From: Corallochytrium limacisporum
Lineage: Eukaryota; Opisthokonta
DNA length: 52,000 nt
Assembly: GCA_002811645.1 (NCBI GenBank)
Contig: PDIP01000049.1
Span: 1-52,000 of the forward strand
Reading direction: 5' to 3'
The position numbers were made by a program, and so were the translations under genes. Below the pieces are notes generated by a model. It saw nothing but the letters and a program-made list of their open reading frames with translations, ran no database searches and was not told where the DNA came from. The first letter of the stretch is position 1, and every line of letters starts with the position of its first letter. Positions 31,157-41,180 of this stretch are shown one piece after another.

Positions 31157-32090
31157 TACACAAATTGAATTGACGATTTTGATGGAGCTGTTATTGAATT
31201 TGGACGTCCAAAAGGCCTCAGCCAATAAACCTAATTAATTTGCAAGGGGGATCTTATTCCGGTTTAAGCGGTATGCAAGAAGAGAGATAAAGCGGTAAAA
31301 CAGTGAAGTGCACCAACGAATAGCTGAATGTATGAAAAATGTACTCCCATAACAGCTCTTTCGGGCCTGCTGTACGCAGCGGCAGTCCACCGATATCCCT
31401 CCCACCGAAATTATTGATGTGTTGGGACGAAAGGCTCCAGTACATTTGCCCCCATAGTTTGGGGTCTGCGGAGCAGCGGACCAGTTCGGTGAGGCACCGA
31501 CCGCGGAGTGGCAATGTCAAGCGCTCCTTGACTAACACCTGCCCCCTTTTTTTTCTCCCCTTCTGCTTTGTTTTCTGCGCGCTCTCTGCTTGTGATGGTT
31601 GTGGTCGGGAACTGACAAGCGAGAAGAAAAAAGACCGCGAGGCCACCTGGGCTCCCTTCCCCACTATGATAGTACTACAAAATAGTACGTCCGCGCGGAG
31701 GAGCGGTAGTGATAGAGCATCGCCAAGGGTGGCTGGCTGCGGGCAGCCATTGAGGGGCGCGGTGCAAAGGGGCCCTGCTCCGCATTCCCCTGTGAAAAGC
31801 CGCGCGACTGCGAGAGTTAAGGGCATGCACTGGCTAAAAACTTTTGTGTGCGTTGGTGCCCATGTTTCCCTGCACGCTGAAAATGACCTGCTATTGCAAG
31901 AAAAGAAGGGTATTTGTGAGCGATCGCTGCATGACTGGTTTGCTAAGAAGCAACTGTAAACAGCGAAGCGAATGTTTTTTTTGCATACAGAAGTGTTTAG
32001 ATCTTGCCTCGAAATATGCAGGCAAACATGAAAACCTGAAAATTACCTGCATTTGTTTAAGTATAACACCGGATTATTAAACGGATAGCC
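31157..32090. other. Intergenic spacer before the SNF2 gene
   Basis: 934 bases. The first 60 contain an in-frame, AAA-like remnant after the stop (see findings). The open frames at 31254-31826 (-) and 31339-31959 (+) overlap each other and resemble nothing. The last 150 bases are AT-rich leader. Confidence 0.55.
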
Positions 32091-35000
32091 ATGTCGGGAT
32101 ATCCGGGTGGTGATGATGCCACTACACCGCAGCGACAGGTGAACCAGCATCGGAGCATTTTCGGCGGGGATACTCCGATAGGTCAGCGCCAAGTACCACC
32201 ACCGGCACCTCAACAACAGCCGATTGAATTGCAGCAACAGCAGATTCCACCACAACAACACCAAATCCGTCCGCAACAGCAGCACATGCCGCCCCACCAA
32301 CAGCAACTGCCCGGACAACAACAGTCGGTGCCACTGCAACACCAACATATGCCACCAGTACAGCAGCATATGCCACCGGTACAGCAGCATATGCCACCAG
32401 CACAGCAGCATATGCCACCAGCACAGCAGCACATACCACCAGTACAGCAGCACATGCCACCGGTACAGCAGCACATGCCACCGGCAACTTCAGGTCAGTC
32501 GATGTACAATATTAGTAATGTTAGTGGCAGCGGAGCGGCCACGATGGCACAGCAACAAGCAAGGTCTACGACTAATGTTTATGCCGCAGGAGTAGGCGTA
32601 CCCAGTGGTCATATGTCCTCAACAATGCAACCCCAGCAGCAGGCGCAGCAACCCCAGCAGCAGGCGCAGCAACCCCAGCAGCAGGCGCAGCAACCCCAGG
32701 AAGATTTTTCACGCGACGTTCCCAGGGAAGACGACGGTAAGCCGGCACCACCTGATGGAACAAAAGAATCACCGGCGAAGCCCAAGGAACCTCGTCACCC
32801 AGACAGTGATCTACCGGCACCGCCATCGTTTTTCACTGGAGCACAGTACGAGCGGTTGGGTGCCCAACTAGAGGCTTACACACGACTGTCAGCGAATCGG
32901 GCACTGTCCGATGAGGTGTTCCAGCGCATGGCTGCTAATGGAGGTGCAGAAGGCCAGGAGGGCGAAGATAACAAGGAGAAAAAATCATGGACAAGGTACG
33001 TGAAGGCATTGCGCGCTAGCGATGTGAAAAGCATCCCCTACTCCCAACGAAAGCAATTGTACCGTCACTTGAAGCGTCAGGCCCCTCAGACAATCCAAAA
33101 TTCCCCGCAACTGTTGCGCATTTACAGGTCTCTGCTACAGATCCAGAAAGATCAGAAACCCATGATTGCTGGAGCAGAACTGTTTGACCCTCTAGCCATG
33201 TACCGAGCACGTGAACATCGCACTCAACAGCGCATCAACGATCAACTTCGAGAGCTCCGCAACATGCCTGTCGGTGCAGATCGTAGGGCACAGCGGCGAC
33301 GGCAAATCCAAGAGCGGGCGCTCGAACTGCGCTCCCTGCAGACACAAGTGCGTCAAAAATTGTTGGGCACCCTGACCAGAGACACACAGATAGAGGCTGC
33401 TCTGGACCTCAAGGCTTACCACAAGGCCCAACGGGAGGCTGTCAGTGCCGCCCAAGAGATCGCACGCCAAGAGGCACGTCAGCGTGCGGAGAAGGAGCGC
33501 ATCAAACGAGCTCAGTCCCAAAAGAATCTCAACAATATCCTGTCACGTCAGCGGGAGATTCTCAACGCCGCACGTGAGCGCAAAGCACGGGCCCAGCGAA
33601 CCGCGCGAGAGATCGTGCACCATTTGCAGCGTATCGAACGGGAGAAGAAACGCGCAGAGGAGCGCATGGAAAAGGAACGCATGCGCCGACTGATGATGGA
33701 AGACGAAGAAGGGTACCGCAAATTGGTTGACGAACGGAAAGATAAGCGGTTGGCTCATTTACTTGACCAGACCGATGACTTCATTCGCAATCTGACATCC
33801 ATGCTCAAGGAACAGAAGCGTAGCATCGCAGAAATTGGTGCCGCGCAGGATGCGCGACAGCGAGAGCGTGCGCTTACGGAGGAGGCAGCAGACCAGACAG
33901 CCACCGACGATCCCGAGGCCTACAAGAAGGAGCAAGAGAAGAAGAGCCTAGAAGATGCCAAAGCCAAGATCCAAGAGGCCTATATTGTCGACGATGACGA
34001 GGGTAGCAATCCCACCGCTGATGCCGCCTATTACCTTGAGGCTCACACTGTCAAAGAGGAGGTCAAGGAGCAACCTTCGATGCTGGAGTTCGGCAAACTC
34101 AAACACTATCAGGTACAGGGTCTTGAATGGCTGGTTAGCCTATACAACAATAAGTTGAATGGTATTCTCGCCGACGAGATGGGTCTGGGCAAGACGATTC
34201 AGTCCATCAGTCTGCTGTGCCACCTGATTGAGCATAAGAAGATGATGGGACCTTATCTGATTACTGTGCCTTTGAGTACATTAAGTAATTGGTCTCTAGA
34301 ATTCCAGCGCTGGGCACCAAGAATCCAGGTCATTGCCTACAAGGGATCGCCACCTGCCCGAAAGCTCTTGCAGCAGGAACTACGACAGGGACGGTTCAAT
34401 GTGTGCTTGACAACGTACGAGTACATCATCAAGGACCGAGGCGTTTTGGCTCGCATTGACTGGAAATATCTTATCGTTGACGAGGGTCACCGCATGAAGA
34501 ACCACAACGCCAAGCTCAGCGTGACCATCAACGAGCACTATAAGGTACCCAACCGTATCTTGCTCACAGGTACGCCACTGCAGAACAATCTAACCGAACT
34601 GTGGTCGTTACTGAACTTTATTCTTCCGAAAATCTTCAGCAGTTCTGCCACCTTTGATCAATGGTTCAATGCGCCTTTTGCCAATACTGGCGAGAAGATG
34701 TCCCTCAACGAGGAAGAATCCATGCTGGTCATCAGGCGTCTACACAAAATCCTGCGACCCTTCCTGCTGCGTCGGCTTAAGAAAGACGTCGAAGCACAGC
34801 TGCCTGACAAACAGGAGTATGTCATCAAGTGCGGCATGAGTGCCTTACAAAAGACTTTGTACAACCACATGAAGGCACGTGGTGTGATGCTCACTCAGGG
34901 CGACAACAGAGGTGCCCGCAGCCTGCAAAATATTATCATGCAGCTGCGGAAGATTTGCAACCATCCCTTCCTATACTCTGAGATTGAGAGTGCCGTGAAT

Positions 35001-36611
35001 GAGATGCACCATGGACACGGTGGAACTGTGAACAGCATGTTATTGTACCGTGCTTCCGGTAAGTTTGAGTTATTGGACCGTGTGCTGGCCAAGCTCAAGG
35101 CCTGTGGCCACCGTGTTCTAATCTTCAGTCAGTTTGTAGATACCATTGAGATCATGGCTGACTACATGCGGTGGCGTGGATACAAGCACATGCAGCTCGA
35201 TGGCAGTACTAAGGCTGAAGATCGTCAAATCCTGCTTAAGCACTTCAACGCCCCAGATAGTGACTCCTTCTGCTTCCTTCTGTCCACACGTGCGGGTGGT
35301 TTGGGCCTGAACCTGCAGACCGCGGACACTGTCATCATCTTTGACAGCGATTGGAATCCACACCAAGACCTCCAGGCCCAGGATCGTGCCCACCGAATTG
35401 GTCAGAAGAATGAAGTTCGCGTCCTGCGCTTTGTTACCACGAACTCTGTAGAGGAAAAGATCCTGGCTGCTGCTCGTTACAAAATGAATATGGATGCCAA
35501 GGTCATTCAGGCCGGGAAATTTGACCAGAAGAGTACTGCAGCGGACCGAAAGGCCATGCTTCTGAGTCTGCTACGGGACGACGAAGACCTGGAGGAAGAA
35601 GAGGACGACATTCCAGACGCGGAGGCCCTGAATCGTATGCTGGCGCGTGGTGACGAGGAGTTTGAGCAGTACTCCATACTCGACCAGGAGTTTGCAAAGG
35701 AATTTGCAACGGACTGGAAGGAGGCTGATCTCAAGGGCAAGCCGCACCGCCTTATGATGGATTCTGAGGTACCGGATTACCTAAAGAAGACTGACGATGA
35801 GGTTGAGCGGCTGGTCGATGACGATGCGGAGGTTGAAAATTACGGCCGTGGTCGCCGTGAGCGTGCTAAGGTGGTCTACGATGACAATATGACCGAACGA
35901 CAGTTCATGAGGGCCGTGGAGAGCGGTAAGTTTGACTCTATTGCCCAGAAGCGAGCGGAAAAACTCTTAACCAAGCGTAAGAGAGGTCAGGCAGAAGGCG
36001 ATACGGAAGGTGCAAGCGAAGGTGCCGCAGCCACTGATGAGCAGGACACAGCCAGGGAGCAAATGTACTTGGGCATAAAGAAGGTCTTTGACACAGTCTA
36101 CCATACGTACGATTCGGACGGGCAATTGGTCACAGAGCTCTTCCGGAAGGCTCCTTCCCGCAAGGACTACCCAGACTATTACGAGATAATCAAGGAGGTA
36201 ATTGATCTCAACACCATCAAGAAGAAGATCAAAAAGGCCGAGTACAATTCCTGGGAGGAATTGGATGCAGACATGGATTTGCTAGTGAAGAATGCTCAAA
36301 CGTACAACTTGGAAGGCTCCGAGGTTTATGACGATTCCAAGATGATCGCAGATGCCTACGACAAGGCTAAAGCGCAGGCTAAAGCCGATATTAGTGCTGG
36401 TCTTTTGAAACCTCCTGTTCCTCAGAGCGAAAGTGCCTCGACAAAGTCGAATCGCAGTAACAAGAGCACTCGGTCGAATCGTTCTGCAAAGCGCGCGGCG
36501 GCGGCCGCAGCAGCGGAATCTTCACCGCCCGCGGAGGACACTGCAAACGGTGATCTGGAGACACCGGTTGAAGAAGCCCCCCGGAAGCGACGAAGTGCAC
36601 GTCGGAGTTAG
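32091..36611 (+). CDS. SNF2/BRG1-family chromatin-remodelling ATPase (SWI/SNF, RSC catalytic subunit)
   Basis: The motor of a SWI/SNF-type complex that slides or ejects nucleosomes. The N-terminal 215 residues are Gln/Pro-rich with two repeat blocks. The QLQ-like motif is FFTGAQYERLGAQ (about 246). A long charged HSA helix with post-HSA follows (about 420-570). The helicase N lobe begins near 668 with Walker A DEMGLGKT (about 695) and DEGH box (about 796). The C lobe runs about 990-1140 and ends in the HRIGQ motif. An SnAC-like acidic segment (DQKSTAADRKAMLLSLL and following) comes next. The bromodomain (about 1324-1430) has NAQTYN with the acetyl-lysine Asn, and the tail is basic. QLQ, HSA, SnAC and bromodomain together mark SMARCA4/Snf2/Sth1 rather than ISWI or CHD. 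One exon. Confidence 0.97.
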   Translation: MSGYPGGDDATTPQRQVNQHRSIFGGDTPIGQRQVPPPAPQQQPIELQQQQIPPQQHQIRPQQQHMPPHQQQLPGQQQSVPLQHQHMPPVQQHMPPVQQHMPPAQQHMPPAQQHIPPVQQHMPPVQQHMPPATSGQSMYNISNVSGSGAATMAQQQARSTTNVYAAGVGVPSGHMSSTMQPQQQAQQPQQQAQQPQQQAQQPQEDFSRDVPREDDGKPAPPDGTKESPAKPKEPRHPDSDLPAPPSFFTGAQYERLGAQLEAYTRLSANRALSDEVFQRMAANGGAEGQEGEDNKEKKSWTRYVKALRASDVKSIPYSQRKQLYRHLKRQAPQTIQNSPQLLRIYRSLLQIQKDQKPMIAGAELFDPLAMYRAREHRTQQRINDQLRELRNMPVGADRRAQRRRQIQERALELRSLQTQVRQKLLGTLTRDTQIEAALDLKAYHKAQREAVSAAQEIARQEARQRAEKERIKRAQSQKNLNNILSRQREILNAARERKARAQRTAREIVHHLQRIEREKKRAEERMEKERMRRLMMEDEEGYRKLVDERKDKRLAHLLDQTDDFIRNLTSMLKEQKRSIAEIGAAQDARQRERALTEEAADQTATDDPEAYKKEQEKKSLEDAKAKIQEAYIVDDDEGSNPTADAAYYLEAHTVKEEVKEQPSMLEFGKLKHYQVQGLEWLVSLYNNKLNGILADEMGLGKTIQSISLLCHLIEHKKMMGPYLITVPLSTLSNWSLEFQRWAPRIQVIAYKGSPPARKLLQQELRQGRFNVCLTTYEYIIKDRGVLARIDWKYLIVDEGHRMKNHNAKLSVTINEHYKVPNRILLTGTPLQNNLTELWSLLNFILPKIFSSSATFDQWFNAPFANTGEKMSLNEEESMLVIRRLHKILRPFLLRRLKKDVEAQLPDKQEYVIKCGMSALQKTLYNHMKARGVMLTQGDNRGARSLQNIIMQLRKICNHPFLYSEIESAVNEMHHGHGGTVNSMLLYRASGKFELLDRVLAKLKACGHRVLIFSQFVDTIEIMADYMRWRGYKHMQLDGSTKAEDRQILLKHFNAPDSDSFCFLLSTRAGGLGLNLQTADTVIIFDSDWNPHQDLQAQDRAHRIGQKNEVRVLRFVTTNSVEEKILAAARYKMNMDAKVIQAGKFDQKSTAADRKAMLLSLLRDDEDLEEEEDDIPDAEALNRMLARGDEEFEQYSILDQEFAKEFATDWKEADLKGKPHRLMMDSEVPDYLKKTDDEVERLVDDDAEVENYGRGRRERAKVVYDDNMTERQFMRAVESGKFDSIAQKRAEKLLTKRKRGQAEGDTEGASEGAAATDEQDTAREQMYLGIKKVFDTVYHTYDSDGQLVTELFRKAPSRKDYPDYYEIIKEVIDLNTIKKKIKKAEYNSWEELDADMDLLVKNAQTYNLEGSEVYDDSKMIADAYDKAKAQAKADISAGLLKPPVPQSESASTKSNRSNKSTRSNRSAKRAAAAAAAESSPPAEDTANGDLETPVEEAPRKRRSARRS
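32335..32485 (+). repeat. 21-base repeat encoding QQHMPPV-type heptads
   Basis: Seven to eight near-identical units (CAGCAGCATATGCCACCRGTA and variants) in frame within the SNF2 gene, encoding Gln-Gln-His-Met/Ile-Pro-Pro-Val/Ala. Confidence 0.9.
32630..32699 (+). repeat. 21-base repeat encoding PQQQAQQ heptads
   Basis: Just over three exact copies of CCCCAGCAGCAGGCGCAGCA plus one base, in frame in the SNF2 N-terminus. The exactness suggests recent slippage. Confidence 0.9.
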
Positions 36612-36676
36612 AGATGAAAAGCTAGTAAACTACAAAAGATAAGACTAAAGCTACATTACCGAAACATAAGCGTGCT

Positions 36677-38329
36677 TTACTTGCCAATGCAGAATCGTCC
36701 AAATATGGAATCTAAAATGTCCTCCGCATCAATGCGGCCAGTGATTCGTCCGAGACTCACCGTCGAGGCTCGCAAGCTTTCCGTGACCATGACCCAATCT
36801 GCAAGCTCACGGTCCTCCATTTCTCGCAAGACTAAGCATAGATCATTGTGAACTTCATGGAGGAGCTGTCTCTGGCGGTCATGTACCAGAATGATTTCCT
36901 CCTCCTTTTCATAATCATTCGACAGTTGCGTTTGTGTCACACGTTCCAAAGTTGAACGCAGTTCGCTTCGTAACGCATCAATACCGTCGCCCGTTTTGCA
37001 CGAAACAGGAAGGAACTTATCCTGGGAACTGGTTCCATCAGCAAAACCACTGTCAATTAAATCTATCTTGTTGACGATGCGAATGATCCGGTCCTGATCC
37101 TTAATCTTCAGTTTGTTAACTACGGAAGTGGGCAGCTGTTCCGTTGATGAACGGTCGCCGTCCAACACAAGGATCACAATGTCTGACATATCTAGTGCCT
37201 CTAGAGATCGCTGCATTCCCTCAATCTCAATTGGATGAATGGTATCCTCCACCACTGCAGAGTTGGTGGCTGCCAGCTCGGTTTTGTCTGTTGTGTTCGC
37301 CTTTGTGATCTGGTCCCGCAGTCCTGCTGTGTCAAAGATGCGCACTTTGAACCCTTCCAGATTTGTCGCTGCATCGACCACGTCCCGCGTGGTTCCGGCA
37401 TATTCGCTCACAATACTCCGGTTAGAGGCTGTCAAGAGGTTCAGCAGAGTACTCTTGCCTACGTTCGGAGGACCGATTAGTGCCACAGAGATGCCCTCCG
37501 AGATCAACTGACCCTTAGCCACTGTAGACAGCATCCGATCGACCTCCATATGGAGGGACTGGACTTCCCGCACAAAGTCATTGGCTACTGTCCCTTCATC
37601 AACCTGCCCCTCGTCCGCAAATTCAAGGTAAGCGTCTGCAATCGCAGCCACGTCGATCAGTCTTTGTCTGAGCCCTGAAAATTTAGCAGCATAAAGGCCT
37701 TCCGCGGCACGGTTGGCCAAGCGTAATTGCTCGGAAGTCTCCGCTTCCAGCACCTCTGCCAAACCTTCCGCCTGCGTCAGGTCGACTTTGCCGTGGAAAA
37801 AGGCTCTCTTCAAAAACTCTCCAGGCTCTGCTCTTCGGAGTCCTGGTATAGTCTGTAGGGTGTGCAGTAAAGAGCGGACGATTGCCATTGACCCGTGGGT
37901 TTGCAGTTCGACGACATCCTCACCAGTTAGAGAGTGGGGTCCCTCAAAATGGCATACCAAGGCTTGGTCGATCCTTTCCTTCCCTTTGTCTCCTTCGGAT
38001 ACGTCAGGTCCTAGCCGATCAAAGGTGATCTGCCCGTAGAGTGTCCGATGCGCCAGGAACCGAGGTGGTGGGACCAATTGCCTATCCAGGCCTGCCTCAT
38101 AAGAATTGCCCACAGGCGGCTGTACTAATGAAGTAAGGGCATTTCGCGCCCCTGGTCCGCTGATTCGTATCACTGCCACTCCACTACGACCAGGTGGCGT
38201 TGCTAAGGCAAAGATAGTTTCAAAGTCAGTGGCAGAGGTACTCTGCTTCGCTCTGCGCTGCAGCAGGGAGTGTGGCCGTAGGCCACGGGAGTCCGCGAGG
38301 AGTCTTCGGCATCCGGCCAGGATCCGCAT
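36677..38329 (-). CDS. GTPBP3: Mitochondrial tRNA-modification GTPase (MnmE/GTPBP3/MSS1)
   Basis: Works with MTO1 (GidA) to modify the wobble uridine (U34) of certain mitochondrial tRNAs. The first 35 residues are Arg/Leu/Ser-rich without acid, a good mitochondrial presequence. The TrmE N-terminal folate-binding domain begins at TIFALATPPGRSGVAVIRISG. The G domain has G1 GPPNVGKS (about 282), G2 GTTRD (about 311), G3 DTAGLRD (about 330) and G4 NKID (about 420). The protein ends in the family-invariant FCIGK, carrying the conserved Cys. Its 550 residues are slightly more than bacterial MnmE (about 455), explained by the presequence and an insert between G3 and G4. It converges on the SNF2 gene with only 65 bases between stops and is divergent from NECAP. 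Confidence 0.96.
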   Translation of the reverse strand: MRILAGCRRLLADSRGLRPHSLLQRRAKQSTSATDFETIFALATPPGRSGVAVIRISGPGARNALTSLVQPPVGNSYEAGLDRQLVPPPRFLAHRTLYGQITFDRLGPDVSEGDKGKERIDQALVCHFEGPHSLTGEDVVELQTHGSMAIVRSLLHTLQTIPGLRRAEPGEFLKRAFFHGKVDLTQAEGLAEVLEAETSEQLRLANRAAEGLYAAKFSGLRQRLIDVAAIADAYLEFADEGQVDEGTVANDFVREVQSLHMEVDRMLSTVAKGQLISEGISVALIGPPNVGKSTLLNLLTASNRSIVSEYAGTTRDVVDAATNLEGFKVRIFDTAGLRDQITKANTTDKTELAATNSAVVEDTIHPIEIEGMQRSLEALDMSDIVILVLDGDRSSTEQLPTSVVNKLKIKDQDRIIRIVNKIDLIDSGFADGTSSQDKFLPVSCKTGDGIDALRSELRSTLERVTQTQLSNDYEKEEEIILVHDRQRQLLHEVHNDLCLVLREMEDRELADWVMVTESLRASTVSLGRITGRIDAEDILDSIFGRFCIGK

Positions 38330-38855
38330 CTGTTTTGGTCAGCTCAACATTTCGAAACCTACTGTACCACTACTAGGGGCACATAGTTTCATGTGGACCC
38401 CTGTAGGACAGCGGTCTAGACGATGTGCTCCTCCGAAATAGCCACCCCTCCAACTGGGTGGGTGACACCGCATTGCGAGAGTCTCTGGAGACCCCCTCAC
38501 CCAGGATCGCTACTCGCGCTGCCTCCTCGTTCTCCTTTTCTCCTGGCTCGCCCCAGAGTACCGCAGGGCAAAAAGGGGACCCGGACCCAAAGTCGACATT
38601 CCCCCCGTACGGAGGACCGAGGAGAGGGAGACCGGTTGTTGTGACTTTTTTTGTTTCCTTAGCTGGTGAAGCTGGTGTAAACGCTTCTCTTTTTTATTTT
38701 CACGATTCACTTCACGATTGATTACTCAGTGTGGTGGTTAAAGAATGCACTAACACGATACATTACAGATCAGTACTTCACCCCACATACGAAAGTATCT
38801 GTTGCGGGTTCATAAATTTTCTTGGGGAATCTCCCAATACACATACCGGAAAACT
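38330..38855. other. Divergent spacer between GTPBP3 and NECAP genes
   Basis: 526 bases holding the promoters of both genes. C/T-rich near 38490-38560. No clear motif or gene. Confidence 0.55.
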
Positions 38856-39629
38856 ATGGCAGATGAAATGGAGCGCGTAATCCTGGTGAAACCTGAGGTG
38901 TGGGTCTATCAAATCCCTCCTCGGACCACTACGCGTGGACAGCGTGCTGCTGACTGGGGTCTCAGCTCTCCGATGTGGAAGGGTCGTTTAAGGGTCATGA
39001 GCAAGGGAAAGGATCTAACGGTGAAGATGGAGGACGCCAGCAGTGGACAGCTCTTTGCTGCAGCCCCGGTAGATGAATTTCCAGGCCCTGCAGTCGAACA
39101 GGTAACGGATTCTTCTCGCTACTTTGTTCTGCGCGTCAGTGACGGCGACAGACACGCTTTCATTGGAATGGGTTTCTTGGACCGCAGCGACTCGTTTGAT
39201 TTCCAGGTGACCCTCCAGGACCATTTCAAGCACGTTAAACAGGAAGAAGAAATGGCCTCTATCCCCGCAGCAGAGCGCTTGCAGAACTACACACCGAAGC
39301 ATGACGTACATTCACTGGGCACAAACGAAACTATTAAGGTCAACATCAAGATCGGCAACAAGGGCGCGGGTGGCAGCCAGAAGCCGAAGTCTATGGGCTC
39401 TGGAATACTACCTCCCCCTCCAGGAGGTGGTGGGTTTGGTCTACCGCCTCCTCCAGGTTCTAACGTCCCGCCGCCTCCCCAAGCACAGAATCAATTCGGC
39501 AACTTCAACATGCCACCACCTGCAGGACAGCAGCAGCAGAAAGCATCCGGTAGCGGTCAGCAGAACGACGAATGGGACGACTTCGCTAGCGCCTTTGGAT
39601 CAGGGTCGAATCAGAACAAAGGATGGTAG
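38856..39629 (+). CDS. NECAP: NECAP-family clathrin-coat accessory protein
   Basis: Adaptin-ear-binding coat protein of clathrin-mediated endocytosis that controls AP-2. The PHear domain fills residues 1-160: VILVKPEVWVYQIPPRTTTR, then AADW, FVLRVSDGDRHAFIGMGFLDRSDSFDF. GTNETIKVNIK follows (about 165-180). The C-terminus is Pro/Gly-rich with a WDDF motif (WxxF type) that binds AP-2 alpha ear, and ends in a second Trp. Its 257 residues match animal NECAPs (about 265-275). The frame opens 18 codons upstream with a TTG; the ATG at 38856 (MADEMERV) is the natural start. It converges on the FAAP24-like gene over 122 bases. Confidence 0.95.
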   Translation: MADEMERVILVKPEVWVYQIPPRTTTRGQRAADWGLSSPMWKGRLRVMSKGKDLTVKMEDASSGQLFAAAPVDEFPGPAVEQVTDSSRYFVLRVSDGDRHAFIGMGFLDRSDSFDFQVTLQDHFKHVKQEEEMASIPAAERLQNYTPKHDVHSLGTNETIKVNIKIGNKGAGGSQKPKSMGSGILPPPPGGGGFGLPPPPGSNVPPPPQAQNQFGNFNMPPPAGQQQQKASGSGQQNDEWDDFASAFGSGSNQNKGW

Positions 39630-39751
39630 GGACGGAAACTGAGCTTGATGACCAACGTTTACAGTCACAGGATTGAGAAATACATAATCATTTCATAGTT
39701 TACAATACTTTGGATAGCACACAGTACAGTGTCATGGATGAGCATCTTATA

Positions 39752-40594
39752 TCATGCCCCGACATCCTCATGGTTTGTTTTAATGGGCAGTGGCTTCCCG
39801 TGCAGGAATTGCCAGAACTGTCGTGCTGCAGCTGGGTCGCCAAGACCGTCCCGAACTTCATCGAAACTCAGCTGGCTCAGCGAACTTAGTTTGCGCTGCT
39901 GCGTCTTTGTCAGTAGACGCTGTAGACGAGACTGCCCAATGCTAGGCAAGGTGGTAAGAAATTTGATAGTTTTCTCGACATCTGCAGAATTCCTGGACAG
40001 TTTTCTGGCCGGTCCAATCAGCTGCACTATTCCAATGTGCTCTGACTTTACGAATCTGCTCAGTAAACGTGTGCTTTCGTTTGCTCCAGTAGTCATGTGT
40101 AAGCCCATCCAGCGGGTGTTTAGTGGTGGCACAGGCTCATTTAATGCCCACGTTCGGCCGAGCCGATAGTCGATAATTGATCGACGCAGCCAGCGTAGGA
40201 ATACACTCGAAGTTGTCATGTCCATTTTGCCCAGCATTTTACCCTTCTTGGACTTAGATTTCTCTCGGCTGATTTCAATGAGGAGCATGATCTTGGTTGG
40301 TCGGCAGTCTGTCGGCGTCTTCTTAACGGCGTGAAAGAAGCATTGCTTCCGCTCCCGGCTCCAAATCAGGTCAAGAAAATCCTTCGGAAGCTCACCTTTG
40401 GTGTGTGCTTGCCTCCATCGGTCCTGAACATGGGACAAGTGGTCCTGGCTAATGTACACTACGGATAAACCCTGAGGGGTCTGCAAATCACCAATTGTAT
40501 CCTGATTTTCCCTTACTGTCACGTGGAACCTGTCCGCAAGCATATCAATGAGGGATGCTGGCAATTCACTCTCTTTGTATACCCGCAATTCCAT
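39752..40594 (-). CDS. FAAP24-like protein (XPF/ERCC4-family pseudonuclease with tandem HhH)
   Basis: The last 80 residues read as a double helix-hairpin-helix, with TLPSIGQSRLQRLL and then LSSLSQLSFDEVRDGLG. They align well with the end of human FAAP24, the DNA-binding partner of FANCM in the Fanconi anaemia core complex. Upstream, VVYISQDHLSHVQ and IGIVQLIGPA fit strands of the FAAP24/ERCC4 nuclease-like fold. No ERKxxxD nuclease motif is present, so it is probably inactive as a nuclease. A basic linker (EISREKSKSKKGKMLGKMD) sits in the middle. Its 281 residues are longer than human FAAP24 (215). ERCC1 is the main alternative. It is divergent from the DNA polymerase epsilon subunit gene over 586 bases. 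Confidence 0.58.
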   Translation of the reverse strand: MELRVYKESELPASLIDMLADRFHVTVRENQDTIGDLQTPQGLSVVYISQDHLSHVQDRWRQAHTKGELPKDFLDLIWSRERKQCFFHAVKKTPTDCRPTKIMLLIEISREKSKSKKGKMLGKMDMTTSSVFLRWLRRSIIDYRLGRTWALNEPVPPLNTRWMGLHMTTGANESTRLLSRFVKSEHIGIVQLIGPARKLSRNSADVEKTIKFLTTLPSIGQSRLQRLLTKTQQRKLSSLSQLSFDEVRDGLGDPAAARQFWQFLHGKPLPIKTNHEDVGA

Positions 40595-41180
40595 GACTAC
40601 TCACCAGTCTACATGTAGGGCACCGCCAGTACTTTTCATATCCCGGTATAATTCTACTCTCTACTTCCCACAAAACCAGTTTATGTCATTAGTCAATAGC
40701 ATTGGCACTGGCATCTTTAAGTTCTTACTATAGCGTGCGCCACCAGATCAAGGATTTGATAGTAGAAATACCCGTCCTCCACAGGTGCCCTCAGCAGTAT
40801 GTGCCCGGGAACCCCCCCCGGGGGGAGGACTCAGGGCAAGATTCCGAGAAGGGAGAAAGCTCCCAATATCATTCCCGTGTTGGGAACCCAAACCTTTCGC
40901 GCCAAATTATATCCTATATTGAAACAAAGCAGATTAAATCTGGAGGGATGTGACAAAAACGATTGCCCCGGGGGAGAGGCCCATAACTAGTCGCGAAAGG
41001 TAGAAGGGACCGGAACTAAATCGTCACTCCAGATTTATTAGAGTACAAGATCAGTAGAGCAGAATCGTTATTTCAAACACTTTAGTGCACAACAAGTAAA
41101 GAAAGTAGAAAGAAGTACACAGGATAGTAGTGGACACGGAACTGCTATTGAATTAGAGAGCTAAAGAAGAAACACAGACC
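40595..41180. other. Divergent spacer between FAAP24-like and POLE2 genes
   Basis: 586 bases with two CnGn palindromic tracts (40812-40825 and 40966-40974). Probable shared promoter region of two DNA replication/repair genes. Confidence 0.55.

Noticed and set aside
31254-31959. Overlapping 190- and 206-codon frames before the SNF2 gene
   Set aside because: They are antisense to each other, lack any recognisable motif and have no coding-like codon pattern.
32335-32485. Evenly spaced repeat resembling a CRISPR array
   Set aside because: Units are contiguous, without unique spacers, and lie in frame in the SNF2 gene; the window is eukaryotic.
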